Shown here piece after piece: positions 17,938-27,434 of a stretch of 64,000 nt of DNA; the first letter of the stretch is position 1; each line of letters begins with the position of its first letter. A model generated the notes under the pieces. That model worked only from the letters and a program-made list of their open reading frames with translations, was not told the DNA's origin and did not search any database. The position numbers and the translations under genes are program-made. This stretch comes from an uncultured Alphaproteobacteria bacterium (GTDB lineage Bacteria; Pseudomonadota; Alphaproteobacteria; HIMB59). The DNA lies in contig CABZPR010000004.1 in the NCBI GenBank assembly GCA_902527545.1, forward strand, positions 45,478 through 109,477, given 5' to 3'.

Positions 17938-18795
17938 ATGGAATTTGAAAATAAAATCAAGAGTCTTCCAATATGGAAAAATCTTGAAAATATTGAACCT
18001 TTAGAGGGAGGAATTACAAATCTTAATTTCCTAGTATCAGACTCTGGTTCTAAATCAGTTGTAAGATTAGGGTCAGATATACCAGAACATTTAGTTTATC
18101 GATCAAACGAAATTATTGTTAGTGAAGCAGCCTATCAAATAGGGGTGTCTCCAAAATTAATTTATAATGAACCTGGAGTATTGGTCTTAGAATTCATTGA
18201 AAGTAAAACTCTTGAACCAAAAACTGTAAGAGAAAATTTAAATAAAATTGTTCCGATCATAAGAAAAATTCATGATGAAATACCTAACAAGTTATCAGGT
18301 CAGCCTCAAATTTTCTGGGTTTTTTATGTCATAAAGTACTACTCAAATTACTTATTAAATAATAATAGCTCTCACATTTCATTAATTCCAAGTTTGTTAA
18401 AAAAAGCAGAAAAGTTAGAAAAACTCTCCTCTCCAAGAGAAATTGTCTTTGGTCATAATGATTTATTGGCTGCAAATTTTCTTGATGATGGTTCTAAAAT
18501 ATGGGTAGTAGATTGGGAATATGGTGGTTTTAATGATCCTTTGTTTGATATAGGAGGTTTATCTTCTAATAATGATTTAGATGAAAATCTAGAAAATGAA
18601 GTTTTAGAAATGTATTTTAAAGAAAAACCATCAAAAGATTTAATAATTAAATATAACGCAATGAAAACTGCTAGTTTATTAAGAGAGACAATGTGGAGTA
18701 TGGTCTCTGAGATCACTTCTAAGATAGATTTTAATTATGCTGAGTATACTTCAGATAATCTCAAAAAATTTGAGGAGTCATTTGATAAACTATAA
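17938..18795 (+). CDS. Choline/ethanolamine-kinase-like phosphotransferase (APH fold)
   Basis: A 285-residue protein kinase-like phosphotransferase. FGHNDLLAANFL is the catalytic loop (H-N-D-L-x-x-x-N) and VVDWEYGGFNDPLFDIGGL the metal-binding Asp with the D-W-E-Y pattern common in choline kinases and LicA. EPLEGGITNLNF is the usual start. It is divergent from BHMT and coupled by a TAATG overlap to dimethylglycine dehydrogenase, so its substrate is probably a choline- or glycine-betaine-related alcohol or amine, but that is inference. Thiamine kinase is an alternative. The substrate cannot be named from sequence. Confidence 0.72.
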   Translation: MEFENKIKSLPIWKNLENIEPLEGGITNLNFLVSDSGSKSVVRLGSDIPEHLVYRSNEIIVSEAAYQIGVSPKLIYNEPGVLVLEFIESKTLEPKTVRENLNKIVPIIRKIHDEIPNKLSGQPQIFWVFYVIKYYSNYLLNNNSSHISLIPSLLKKAEKLEKLSSPREIVFGHNDLLAANFLDDGSKIWVVDWEYGGFNDPLFDIGGLSSNNDLDENLENEVLEMYFKEKPSKDLIIKYNAMKTASLLRETMWSMVSEITSKIDFNYAEYTSDNLKKFEESFDKL

Positions 18796-21227
18796 TGATA
18801 GATAGTTCAAAAATTGTAGTAATTGGGGGTGGTATAGTGGGTTGCTCTACTGCATATCACTTAGCTGATTTAGGACATGAAGTTGTACTTATTGAAAGTG
18901 GTAAATTAACATCTGGTAGTACATGGCATGCTGCTGGACTAGTTGGCCAATTAAGAACAAATGCAAATATTACTCAATTATTAGGATATTCTGTTGATCT
19001 TTATGACAAGCTTGAAAAAGAAACAGGATTAGGAACAGGATGGAAGATGAATGGTGGATTGAGACTAGCTTGTAATAAAGAGAGATGGCAGGAGGTTTTA
19101 AGACAAACTACTACAGCTCATTCATTTGGTTTGGAGATGGAACTACTTACTCCAAAAGAGGCTCAAGATTTATGGCCAATCATGAATATAGATGATGTTT
19201 ATGGAGCAGCCTTCCTTCCTACAGATGGACAAGCAAATCCGACAGATATTTCACAAGCATTGGCTAAAGGAGCTAGAAACAAAGGAGCAAAAATATTTGA
19301 GGAAACTAGAGTATCAAAGGTAATTATAAATAATGGCGTAATTGAAGGTATTGAAACATCTAAAGGTAAAGTAAAGTGTGAAAAAATTGTTTGTTGTTGT
19401 GGTCAGTGGACCAGACAGTTTGCACAAGATGCTGGAGTTAATGTCCCTTTAGTATCTTTTCAACATCAATATTTGGTTACTGAAAAAATAGAGGGTGTTA
19501 AATCAGACCTTCCTACTTTAAGAGATCCTGACAGGTTAATTTATTTTAAAGAGGAAGTTGGAGGCCTTGCAATGGGAGGGTATGAACCAAACCCTTTATC
19601 ATGGGCTGAAAAATCAGTCCCAGAGGATTTTCATTTTTCACTTTTAGACTCAAATTACGATCATTTTGAACAAATAATGAATAATGCTCTTGGAAGAGTT
19701 CCTTGTCTTGAAACTGCTGGGGTCAAAGAATTAATAAATGGACCTGAGAGTTTTACTCCAGATGGAAACTTTATTTTAGGAGAGAGTCCTGAATTAAAAA
19801 ACTTTTATGTTGGCGCAGGTTTCAACGCATATGGGATAGCTGCTGGAGGTGGAGCGGGTATGGCACTTGCAGAATGGGTAGCTAATGGAAGACCACCTTA
19901 CGATTTATGGCCAGTTGATATAAGAAGATTTGGAAAACCCCATCAAGATTTGGAGTGGGTAAGAAAAAGAACTTATGAGGCTTATGCTAAACATTACACT
20001 ATGGCATGGCCTTTTGAGGAAAACTCCTCAGTGAGAGAATTTAAAAAATCTCCAATTTATGAAAAACTTAAAAACTCAAATGCATGCTTTGGTGAAAAAA
20101 TGGGTTGGGAGAGACCTAATTGGTTTGCACCAAAAGGAAGTGAGCCTAGGGATATTTATTCTTTTGATAGACAAAATTGGTTTGAATTTGTTGGAAATGA
20201 AGTAAAGGCCGCAAGAGAGAGTGCTGTTCTGATTGATCAAACATCTTTCGCTAAGTTTATTGTATCAGGTAAAGACTCACTACAAGCTTTAGAGTATTTA
20301 TGTGCAAATAAAATTGATAGACCAATCGGTTCGACAATCTATACCCAAATGTTGAATGACGATGGTGGAATTGAATGTGATTTAACAATAACAGTTATAG
20401 ATAAAAATACCTTTTATATTATAACTGGAACAGGTTTTATGACCCATGACTATGATTGGATAATTTCAAATATTCCAAATAATTTAGAAGTAGAGGTTAA
20501 AAATATAACATTTGATAATTCAGTTTTTTCATTAATGGGACCAAATTCTAGAAAGATCCTTCAAGGGCTAACAAATACAGATTTATCAAATGATAATTTT
20601 CCATTTGCTACATGTAAAAAAATCAAAATTGCATCAAAAGATGTTTATGCAATTAGAATAACCTACATGGGTGAGTTAGGTTGGGAGCTCCATTTCCCAA
20701 TAGATTTTTCCTCAGAAATTTATTCAAAGGTAATGGAATATGGAAATCAATTTGGACTAGTTAATGCTGGATATCGATGTATAGAGAGTTGTCGTTTAGA
20801 AAAGGGCTACAGAGCTTGGGGTTCAGATATCGGGCCGGACCATACCCCTCTTGAGGCTGGATTAGGATGGGCAACTAAAATTAACTCTGACAAAGATTTC
20901 ATTGGAAAAAAAGCACTTTTAAATCAAAAATCAAAAGGTTTGAAAAAGATTTTTGCAGGTTTTACGTGTGATGATCCAAATCAAATACTTTTAGGAAGAG
21001 AAACTATATTTAGAGATGGTAAACAAGTAGGTTGGTTATCAAGTGGGGGTTACGGATACACCATAGGTAAATCTATTGGTTATGGGTACATAAGAAGTAA
21101 AGATGTTATAGATCAAAACTTTGTAGAAAATGGTAATTACGAATTAGAGATAGCTACTAAAAAAGTTCCCTGCAATGTGCATCTTTATCCTATCTATGAT
21201 AAAGAGATGATTAAGATTAAATCTTAA
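18795..21227 (+). CDS. Dimethylglycine dehydrogenase-type flavoprotein (DAO + GcvT)
   Basis: An 810-residue, two-part enzyme. Residues ~5-380 are a DAO-type FAD domain (GGGIVGCSTAYHLA); the W-H-A-A-G motif gives His45, the covalent flavin site of DMGDH and sarcosine dehydrogenase. Residues ~420-805 are a GcvT-like folate domain (GELGWELHFP, GYRCIESCRLEKGYRAWG). It demethylates dimethylglycine (or sarcosine), hands formaldehyde to tetrahydrofolate as methylene-THF and gives electrons to ETF. BHMT upstream supplies dimethylglycine, and ETF and ETF-QO lie just downstream. Sarcosine dehydrogenase is the main alternative. The 3' end overlaps the convergent NUDIX gene by 11 bases. Confidence 0.86.
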   Translation: MIDSSKIVVIGGGIVGCSTAYHLADLGHEVVLIESGKLTSGSTWHAAGLVGQLRTNANITQLLGYSVDLYDKLEKETGLGTGWKMNGGLRLACNKERWQEVLRQTTTAHSFGLEMELLTPKEAQDLWPIMNIDDVYGAAFLPTDGQANPTDISQALAKGARNKGAKIFEETRVSKVIINNGVIEGIETSKGKVKCEKIVCCCGQWTRQFAQDAGVNVPLVSFQHQYLVTEKIEGVKSDLPTLRDPDRLIYFKEEVGGLAMGGYEPNPLSWAEKSVPEDFHFSLLDSNYDHFEQIMNNALGRVPCLETAGVKELINGPESFTPDGNFILGESPELKNFYVGAGFNAYGIAAGGGAGMALAEWVANGRPPYDLWPVDIRRFGKPHQDLEWVRKRTYEAYAKHYTMAWPFEENSSVREFKKSPIYEKLKNSNACFGEKMGWERPNWFAPKGSEPRDIYSFDRQNWFEFVGNEVKAARESAVLIDQTSFAKFIVSGKDSLQALEYLCANKIDRPIGSTIYTQMLNDDGGIECDLTITVIDKNTFYIITGTGFMTHDYDWIISNIPNNLEVEVKNITFDNSVFSLMGPNSRKILQGLTNTDLSNDNFPFATCKKIKIASKDVYAIRITYMGELGWELHFPIDFSSEIYSKVMEYGNQFGLVNAGYRCIESCRLEKGYRAWGSDIGPDHTPLEAGLGWATKINSDKDFIGKKALLNQKSKGLKKIFAGFTCDDPNQILLGRETIFRDGKQVGWLSSGGYGYTIGKSIGYGYIRSKDVIDQNFVENGNYELEIATKKVPCNVHLYPIYDKEMIKIKS

Positions 21228-21762
21228 GCTCTTTTATTTTTAAAAAAGCGTATTTTGTAACAATATTTTGTGTTTTATTTGTTTTTAAAATTTCTAAAAT
21301 TTGTTTTTTTTTCATCGGGATTATCTTTATATATTCTCCCTCATTAGGATTTATAATTTTAAAGTTTGTAATTCTAGGTACGTATGCAAGATATATATCA
21401 GTAATTTCTTCTAAAATATCTGGAGCAATAATGAGTGACTCCAACTTTTTTACCGAAATAGGTTTGACTCCAAGTTCCTCTTTGATTTCTCTAATAATAG
21501 CTTGTCTACTTGATTCTTTATTTTTAATCCCACCTGCTACTATTTCTAGAGGGTAGGGTGAAAATTTATTAAAAAAATAATTTGGTCTCATCTGTCTTAT
21601 GAAATAAAAAACTTGATCTTGTTTGTTAAAACAAATAGCTGAGACACTATTTCCATTATAAATGTAGTTTTCTCTTATCTCTTTAAAATCAAGTTTATTA
21701 GTATATTTAATAAATAATTCATAAATATTTTTATAGATCTTCCTCTTCTTAATATTTGTCAT
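21217..21762 (-). CDS. NUDIX hydrolase (ADP-ribose pyrophosphatase-like)
   Basis: A 181-residue protein. AGGIKNKESSRQAIIREIKEEL is the Nudix box (G-x5-E-x7-R-E-x-x-E-E), complete with the metal-binding Glu residues. The region after the box (GVKPISVKKLESLIIAPDILEEITDIYLA) resembles ADP-ribose pyrophosphatases and UDP-sugar hydrolases (NudE/NudF). It hydrolyses a nucleoside diphosphate linked to another group, with the substrate not resolved. It is divergent from the ETF operon, 52 bases from the ETF-beta start. Confidence 0.85.
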   Translation of the reverse strand: MTNIKKRKIYKNIYELFIKYTNKLDFKEIRENYIYNGNSVSAICFNKQDQVFYFIRQMRPNYFFNKFSPYPLEIVAGGIKNKESSRQAIIREIKEELGVKPISVKKLESLIIAPDILEEITDIYLAYVPRITNFKIINPNEGEYIKIIPMKKKQILEILKTNKTQNIVTKYAFLKIKELKI

Positions 21763-21814
21763 AGTTTTTGGATCTTGTAAGTTGTTTAACTTAGTTTATT
21801 TTATTGAAATTCAA

Positions 21815-22564
21815 ATGAAAGTTTTAGTTGCTGTCAAAAGGGTTGTTGATTACAAAGTGCAGATTAGAGTAAAAAGCGACAATAGTGGAGTAGAAACACA
21901 AAATGTTAAAATGTCTGTTAATCCACCAGATGAAAATGCCATTGAAGAGGCAGTAAAGCTTAAGGAACAGGGTCTTGCGGATGAGATAATATCTGTATCT
22001 ATTGGAGATGATAAATCTCAAGATGTTTTAAGAACATCCATGGCTATGGGAATTGATAGGTCTATATTGGTCAAAAGTCAAAACACATTAGAGCCATTAG
22101 CAGTTGCTAAAACACTAAAAATAATAATTGATAAAGAAAAACCAGATCTCGTTTTAATGGGTAAACAAGCTATAGATGATGATTCAAATCAAACAGGTCA
22201 GATTTTATCTGCATTATTAAATTGGCCACAAGGATGTTTTATTTCAAATTTAAAAATTGAAAATAATAAAGTTTTTATATCAAGGGAGATAGATGAAGGT
22301 ATTGAAAACCTAGAAACCTCACTTCCAGCTGTTTTAACATGTGATTTAAGATTAAACACACCAAGGTTTGCCTCTCTTCCAAATATAATGAAGGCTAAAA
22401 AAAAACCTCTTGAGACAATTGATATTGACACTCTTGGAATTGATACATCATCAAAAATTAAAACTTTAAAAGTAATTGAGCCTCCAAAAAGAAAAGCAGG
22501 GATTATGGTCAATGATGTTAAAGAATTGGTTCAAAAACTAAAATACGAGGCAAAAGTAATTTAA
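21815..22564 (+). CDS. etfB: Electron transfer flavoprotein beta subunit
   Basis: A 249-residue protein starting at the ATG at 21815 (MKVLVAVKRVVDYKVQIRV, typical start; an upstream TTG would add 11 residues that do not fit the family). NPPDENAIEEAVKLKE, the LMGKQAIDDDSNQTGQILSALL AMP/alpha-contact region and NIMKAKKKP in the recognition loop all match EtfB. With EtfA it carries electrons from acyl-CoA, dimethylglycine and sarcosine dehydrogenases to ETF-QO. It is directly followed by etfA with no gap. Confidence 0.94.
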   Translation: MKVLVAVKRVVDYKVQIRVKSDNSGVETQNVKMSVNPPDENAIEEAVKLKEQGLADEIISVSIGDDKSQDVLRTSMAMGIDRSILVKSQNTLEPLAVAKTLKIIIDKEKPDLVLMGKQAIDDDSNQTGQILSALLNWPQGCFISNLKIENNKVFISREIDEGIENLETSLPAVLTCDLRLNTPRFASLPNIMKAKKKPLETIDIDTLGIDTSSKIKTLKVIEPPKRKAGIMVNDVKELVQKLKYEAKVI

Positions 22565-23518
22565 ATGTCTGTACTTGTAGTAGCGGAACATGATAACAAA
22601 AATTTAAAATCATCAACTCTTAATACTATTAGTGCTGCCGAAAAATTAAGCGAAGATATTCATCTTTTAATTTTAGGTAATAAAATTGAAGATCTTGCTA
22701 AAAGTTCAAAATCAATACAGTTAGTTAAAAAAGTAATTATTTGTGATCATGAGAAATTAGAAAATCAAATACCAGAATTATCATCTCCTATAATTTCTAA
22801 TTTAGCTGAAAACTATTCACACATTTTAGCACCTTCTAGTACATTTGGAAAAAATCTGCTACCTAGAGTATCTGCTCAGTTAGATGTCACACAAATAAGC
22901 GATATCATAAGTATAGAGTCCCAAGATACTTTTATCAGACCTATTTATGCGGGAAACGCTATTTCTTATGTTCAGACTGATCAAAAAATTAATTTAATGA
23001 CTGTCAGACCCACTTCTTTTGAAAAATGTGAAGAAACAGGGGGTGATGCTACTTTAGAAAATATTACTTTCATTGACTCAGAGGTTAAAACAACATTTGT
23101 AAGTAGAGAAGTATCAAAGAGTGACAGACCTGAATTGGGTAATGCTCGGGTAGTTGTATCTGGAGGTAGAGGTCTAGAAAATTCTGATAATTTCAAACTT
23201 TTATATGATTTAGCTGATAAACTTAATGCAGCTGTTGGAGCATCGAGAGCTGCTGTTGACTCAGGATACATTGGCAATGAATACCAAGTCGGACAAACTG
23301 GTAAAATGGTTGCTCCTGAACTTTATATTGCCGTAGGTATATCTGGTGCAATACAGCATTTAGCGGGTATGAAAGAAAGTAAAGTCATAGTCGCTATTAA
23401 TAAGGATTTAGAGGCACCGATATTTAATATAGCTGACTACGGACTTTCTTCTGATTTATTTCAAGCAATACCTGAAATTATTAAAGAGTTAGATCTACTT
23501 AATCAGATAGAATCGTAA
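22565..23518 (+). CDS. etfA: Electron transfer flavoprotein alpha subunit
   Basis: A 317-residue FAD-binding protein. [40 protein letters not shown] and [19 protein letters not shown] are the EtfA FAD-binding blocks in the C-terminal half; [15 protein letters not shown] is the final signature. The start abuts the etfB stop. The pair passes electrons from matrix-type dehydrogenases to ETF-QO. The dehydrogenases that could feed it nearby are the dimethylglycine dehydrogenase upstream and the acyl-CoA dehydrogenase downstream. Confidence 0.95.
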   Translation: MSVLVVAEHDNKNLKSSTLNTISAAEKLSEDIHLLILGNKIEDLAKSSKSIQLVKKVIICDHEKLENQIPELSSPIISNLAENYSHILAPSSTFGKNLLPRVSAQLDVTQISDIISIESQDTFIRPIYAGNAISYVQTDQKINLMTVRPTSFEKCEETGGDATLENITFIDSEVKTTFVSREVSKSDRPELGNARVVVSGGRGLENSDNFKLLYDLADKLNAAVGASRAAVDSGYIGNEYQVGQTGKMVAPELYIAVGISGAIQHLAGMKESKVIVAINKDLEAPIFNIADYGLSSDLFQAIPEIIKELDLLNQIES

Positions 23519-23540
23519 TATTTAATATATAATCAACATT

Positions 23541-25178
23541 ATGAGCGGAGTGCAGAGAGAAGAATTAAATTACGATGTAGTAATAGTTGGAGCTGGTCCA
23601 GCTGGTTTATCAACAGCAATTAAACTAAAACAACTCGATACGAATTTGTCTATTTGTGTACTAGAAAAAGCATCTGAAGTCGGTGCTCATATTTTAAGTG
23701 GTAATGTTTTTGAAACTAAGGCTTTAGATGAACTCATTCCAAATTGGAAAGAACTTAATAGTCCAATCAATACATCAGTAACATCAGAAGATTTTTTATT
23801 TTATACAAAAACTAAAAGTATGAAGGTCCCAAACTTTTTTTTACCAAATGTTTTAAAAAATCATGGAAACTACATTATTAGCTTATCTAATCTTTGCAAA
23901 TGGTTAGGTGAATTTGCCGAAAACTTAGGAGTAGAGATCTTTCCAGGATTTGCAGCTAGTAAATTACTTTATGATAACGATCAAAAGATTATTGGTGTTC
24001 AAACAGGTGATATGGGTTTAGACAAAAATTTTAAACCTAAAGATAATTATGAACCTGGGATTAATATTAAAGGTAAAGTTACAGTTTTATCAGAGGGTTG
24101 TAGAGGTCACCTGGGAAAAGAGGTTCTTAAAAAATTTAATTTAGACTCCAAAAACAAATCTCCTCAACAATACGGTATAGGCTTTAAAGAAATTTGGGAG
24201 ATCAACTCTGAAAATCACCAACTTGGTAAAGTTTCACATAGTGTGGGATGGCCTCTTGAAAGTGATACATATGGAGGTAGTTTTTGTTATCACGCTGAAA
24301 ATAATCAAATATACTTAGGTTACGTAATTGGTTTGGATTATAAGAATCCATACCTTTCTCCTTATGACGAATTTCAACAGTTTAAAACTCACCCTGATAT
24401 CAAAAAATTATTAGATGGTGGTAAAAGAATTTCTTATGGAGCAAGAGCTCTAATAGAGGGAGGATTGCAGAGTCTTCCACAAATGCATATGCCTGGGGCG
24501 TTATTGATAGGATGTGATGCAGGCACTCTAAATATGCCAAAAATTAAAGGATCACATACCGCAATGAAAAGTGGAATAATTGCTGCAGAAGTCATCAATG
24601 ATCACATAAATAGTAATAAAGAACTGTCAGAGTATGAGTCAAAATTCAAAAACTCATGGGTATATGTGGAATTATACAAAGCAAGAAATGTAAAGCCCAG
24701 TTTTCAATGGGGCCTGATACCTGCAATGATTTTTACTGGATTAGATCAAAAAATATTTGGAGGTAAACTTCCTTTTACTCTTCAACATAAGCACGCTGAT
24801 CATGAATCTTTGATCCCAGCTAAAAAAGCAAAAAAAATTACCTATCCTAAATATGATGGTGTTATTACTTTTGATAAACCCAGTTCAGTTTATCTATCAG
24901 GAACTAATCACGCAGATGATCAACCTAACCATTTGTTACTTAATGATAAAGATCTTTCAACTAATTTTACTATTGAAAAATACGACGAACCTGCCCAAAG
25001 GTATTGCCCCGCAGGCGTGTATGAAGTTGAATTTGATAATGACCTCCAGAAAAAAATTTTAAAAATTAATTCTCAAAATTGTATTCATTGTAAGACATGC
25101 GATATTAAAGAACCTTCTCAAAATATTGAGTGGGTAACTCCTGAGGGTGGGGGTGGACCTATTTACTCTGGGACCTAA
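23541..25178 (+). CDS. Electron transfer flavoprotein-ubiquinone oxidoreductase
   Basis: A 545-residue flavo-iron-sulfur protein. VVIVGAGPAGLSTAIKL at residues ~13-30 is the FAD site, KGSHTAMKSGIIAAE is the FAD/quinone region, and RYCPAGVYEVEF with NCIHCKTCDIKEP provides the four cysteines for the [4Fe-4S] cluster. It takes electrons from ETF and reduces ubiquinone at the membrane. It lies 22 bases after etfA in the same operon. The stop overlaps the convergent unknown gene by 4 bases. Confidence 0.95.
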   Translation: MSGVQREELNYDVVIVGAGPAGLSTAIKLKQLDTNLSICVLEKASEVGAHILSGNVFETKALDELIPNWKELNSPINTSVTSEDFLFYTKTKSMKVPNFFLPNVLKNHGNYIISLSNLCKWLGEFAENLGVEIFPGFAASKLLYDNDQKIIGVQTGDMGLDKNFKPKDNYEPGINIKGKVTVLSEGCRGHLGKEVLKKFNLDSKNKSPQQYGIGFKEIWEINSENHQLGKVSHSVGWPLESDTYGGSFCYHAENNQIYLGYVIGLDYKNPYLSPYDEFQQFKTHPDIKKLLDGGKRISYGARALIEGGLQSLPQMHMPGALLIGCDAGTLNMPKIKGSHTAMKSGIIAAEVINDHINSNKELSEYESKFKNSWVYVELYKARNVKPSFQWGLIPAMIFTGLDQKIFGGKLPFTLQHKHADHESLIPAKKAKKITYPKYDGVITFDKPSSVYLSGTNHADDQPNHLLLNDKDLSTNFTIEKYDEPAQRYCPAGVYEVEFDNDLQKKILKINSQNCIHCKTCDIKEPSQNIEWVTPEGGGGPIYSGT

Positions 25179-25666
25179 TTAAAGTCGTATTCAAAGTTTT
25201 GCGAAGTTGCATTGATATTTACTAATTTAGCACCATGCTTTATATGAAAATGTGTTGCAATAGGTGTCAAAGGAGAAAGTGTGATAAAGCGATCTATATT
25301 TTTCATTTCATCTTTAACAAGCTTTTTTGTTGTAAAAATAGTTTGTTTACCTGCTCCTCTTTTTCTTGACCAAACAGTATAGGCTACAGCAATGTTTGCG
25401 TTTTTTTCATGAAAAGCATTTTTGCTCATTAAGTCTAATTCTTTCATTGTTTGTGGTACATCGTTACAGAATGCAAGACAAATAAACCCTTCAACATCTT
25501 CATTAGATTTTAATCCATAAATCTTGCGGCCATATGAGGTGCGAAATTCATTGTCAATATCTGGTCTGATTGGATCTTCGCTAGTATCCACTGAGTCTAA
25601 CTCAACTAATTCTGCCTTTGATAGCCAACTAAAAAAATTACTTAATTTATTTTTAAATTTTTCCAA
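25175..25666 (-). CDS. Unknown protein, possibly with an N-acyltransferase-like fold
   Basis: A 163-residue soluble protein that I do not recognise with confidence. It starts FKNKLSNFFSWLSKAELVELD, then has EGFICLAFCNDVPQTMKEL and VAYTVWSRKRGAGKQ, and ends HFHIKHGAKLVNINATS. The alternating beta pattern and the late H-x-x-x-G-A-K would fit a small acyltransferase-like domain, but I see no clear acetyl-CoA loop. It lies 1 base downstream of the acyl-CoA dehydrogenase on the same strand, so the two are probably cotranscribed. Role unknown. Confidence 0.6.
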   Translation of the reverse strand: MEKFKNKLSNFFSWLSKAELVELDSVDTSEDPIRPDIDNEFRTSYGRKIYGLKSNEDVEGFICLAFCNDVPQTMKELDLMSKNAFHEKNANIAVAYTVWSRKRGAGKQTIFTTKKLVKDEMKNIDRFITLSPLTPIATHFHIKHGAKLVNINATSQNFEYDFN

Positions 25667-25667
25667 A

Positions 25668-27431
25668 TTACAACCATTGATGCTTCATAGCTAAAACATC
25701 CTCATCACCATGTAAAATTATGGAAGCTAAACTATCAATTTTTGGCAAAATACTTGATACATAAATGCTTGATGTAGCTATTTTTGCGTCCAGAAATTCA
25801 TTATCAATTTCACCTTTATCTTTTAATTCAAGTGATTTTTTTGCAGTTTTAATCATCATCCAACCTCCAAAAATATAACCTAACATCATTAAATAATTTA
25901 CACTCGATACAGCAGGCCTTTTTTTATTGTTAGATGTAGAAACAATGTGCTCAACAACTTTTTTTGCAGAGTCAATTGAACTATCCATTTTTTTACATAA
26001 CTCTTTTAATCGATCTGAACTCGCAGTTTCTTCTGTATCAGTTTTAATTTCATCAATTAATTCTAATATGCTTTTACCATTGTCTCGAAGCGTCTTCCTA
26101 AAAACTAAATCATTTGCTTGAATTGCAGTGGTGCCCTCGTATATAGGGAGAATTCTAGCATCTCTATAATGTTGTGCGATTCCTGTTTCTTCAATAAAAC
26201 CCATGCCACCATGAATTTGAATAGCATTTGATGTAATCTCAAGTGACCTTTCGGTCAACCACCCTTTGATAATAGGTATCATTAAAGATGATTTTGTTTC
26301 CCAATATTCACTCTCATCTGACTTAGTCATATCCAAAGCAAAAGCTCCATAAATTGCAAGAGCTCTCATAGCTTCGATTTCTGATTTCATAGTCGAGGAC
26401 AATCGAAGCACATCTGGGTGATGAATAATAGGATCGCCTTTCTTACCATCAATTGGAACTCCTTGAACTCTATCAAAGGCATACATTTTAGATTGTTGGT
26501 AAGCTCTTTCAGAAACAGCAAGTCCTTGTACTCCAACTGAGAACCTCGCATGGTTCATCATTTCAAACATAATATTTAAACCCTGATTTTCTTCTCCAAC
26601 TAAATAACCAATTGCTCCATCCTTTTCACCAAACTGTAAAACCGCAGTAGGGGAACCTTTAACACCAAGTTTTTTTTCAATAGACAAACAGGTTACATCA
26701 TTTTTTTTGCCAATACTGCCGTCATCATTTGGAATAAATTTAGGAACAAGAAAAACAGAAATACCTTTATTACCCTCTGGCGCTTCAGGTGTTCTGGCTA
26801 AAACCAAATGAATAATATTCTCAGATAAATCATGTTCCCCATAGGTAATATAAATTTTTTGTCCATAAATTTTATAATGACCATTTTCTTTTATGGCTTT
26901 AGTTTTAATCGTAGAAAGGTCTGTTCCGGATTGTGGTTCAGTTAAATTCATTGTACCTGTCCAATGACCTGATGCTAATTTTGGTATATAAAAGCCTTTT
27001 TGATCTTCTGATGCTGATTTTTGCAATGCATATATCAAGCCTTGTGTTAGTAGGTGGCAAAGCGCCAATGACATATTAGAACTATGCCAAATCTCATTAA
27101 CAGCGGCAGATAAAGTAACTGGTATCTGTTGACCACCAAATTTTTCTTTGGCCTCTAAGCCAAACCACCCACCATCTCTTAAACTCTCATAAGCCTCTTT
27201 GTAGCCTTTAGGAGTTACGACTTCACCAGTATCGAGTCTTTTTGAGCCCTCATGGTCTCCTGAAAGGTTACAAGGGTCTAACACTTCAGAAGCTATTTTT
27301 CCTGCCTCTTCAAGAACAGCTTCAACTAAATCATCAGAAAATTCAGAATAATCACTAACTTTATTTAGTTTGCCTAAATCAATTAAATTTTTAATTACAA
27401 AATTTAAGTCTTTAATTGGAGCTTCGTACAT
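25668..27431 (-). CDS. Acyl-CoA dehydrogenase, DmdC-like long form
   Basis: A 587-residue flavoprotein, longer than classic acyl-CoA dehydrogenases (~380) and with the layout of the DmdC/3-methylmercaptopropionyl-CoA dehydrogenase group. The opening YEAPIKDLNFVIKNL is typical. LTEPQSGTDLSTIKTKA and KIYITYGEHDL are the FAD/acyl regions, IQIHGGMGFIEE and LPIYEGTTAIQANDL hold the catalytic Glu (YEGTT). About 120 extra C-terminal residues form the usual lid domain. It passes electrons to ETF, whose genes lie next door. The substrate may be methylmercaptopropionyl-CoA from DMSP or a fatty acyl-CoA; sequence alone does not decide. Confidence 0.82.
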   Translation of the reverse strand: MYEAPIKDLNFVIKNLIDLGKLNKVSDYSEFSDDLVEAVLEEAGKIASEVLDPCNLSGDHEGSKRLDTGEVVTPKGYKEAYESLRDGGWFGLEAKEKFGGQQIPVTLSAAVNEIWHSSNMSLALCHLLTQGLIYALQKSASEDQKGFYIPKLASGHWTGTMNLTEPQSGTDLSTIKTKAIKENGHYKIYGQKIYITYGEHDLSENIIHLVLARTPEAPEGNKGISVFLVPKFIPNDDGSIGKKNDVTCLSIEKKLGVKGSPTAVLQFGEKDGAIGYLVGEENQGLNIMFEMMNHARFSVGVQGLAVSERAYQQSKMYAFDRVQGVPIDGKKGDPIIHHPDVLRLSSTMKSEIEAMRALAIYGAFALDMTKSDESEYWETKSSLMIPIIKGWLTERSLEITSNAIQIHGGMGFIEETGIAQHYRDARILPIYEGTTAIQANDLVFRKTLRDNGKSILELIDEIKTDTEETASSDRLKELCKKMDSSIDSAKKVVEHIVSTSNNKKRPAVSSVNYLMMLGYIFGGWMMIKTAKKSLELKDKGEIDNEFLDAKIATSSIYVSSILPKIDSLASIILHGDEDVLAMKHQWL

Positions 27432-27434
27432 AAC

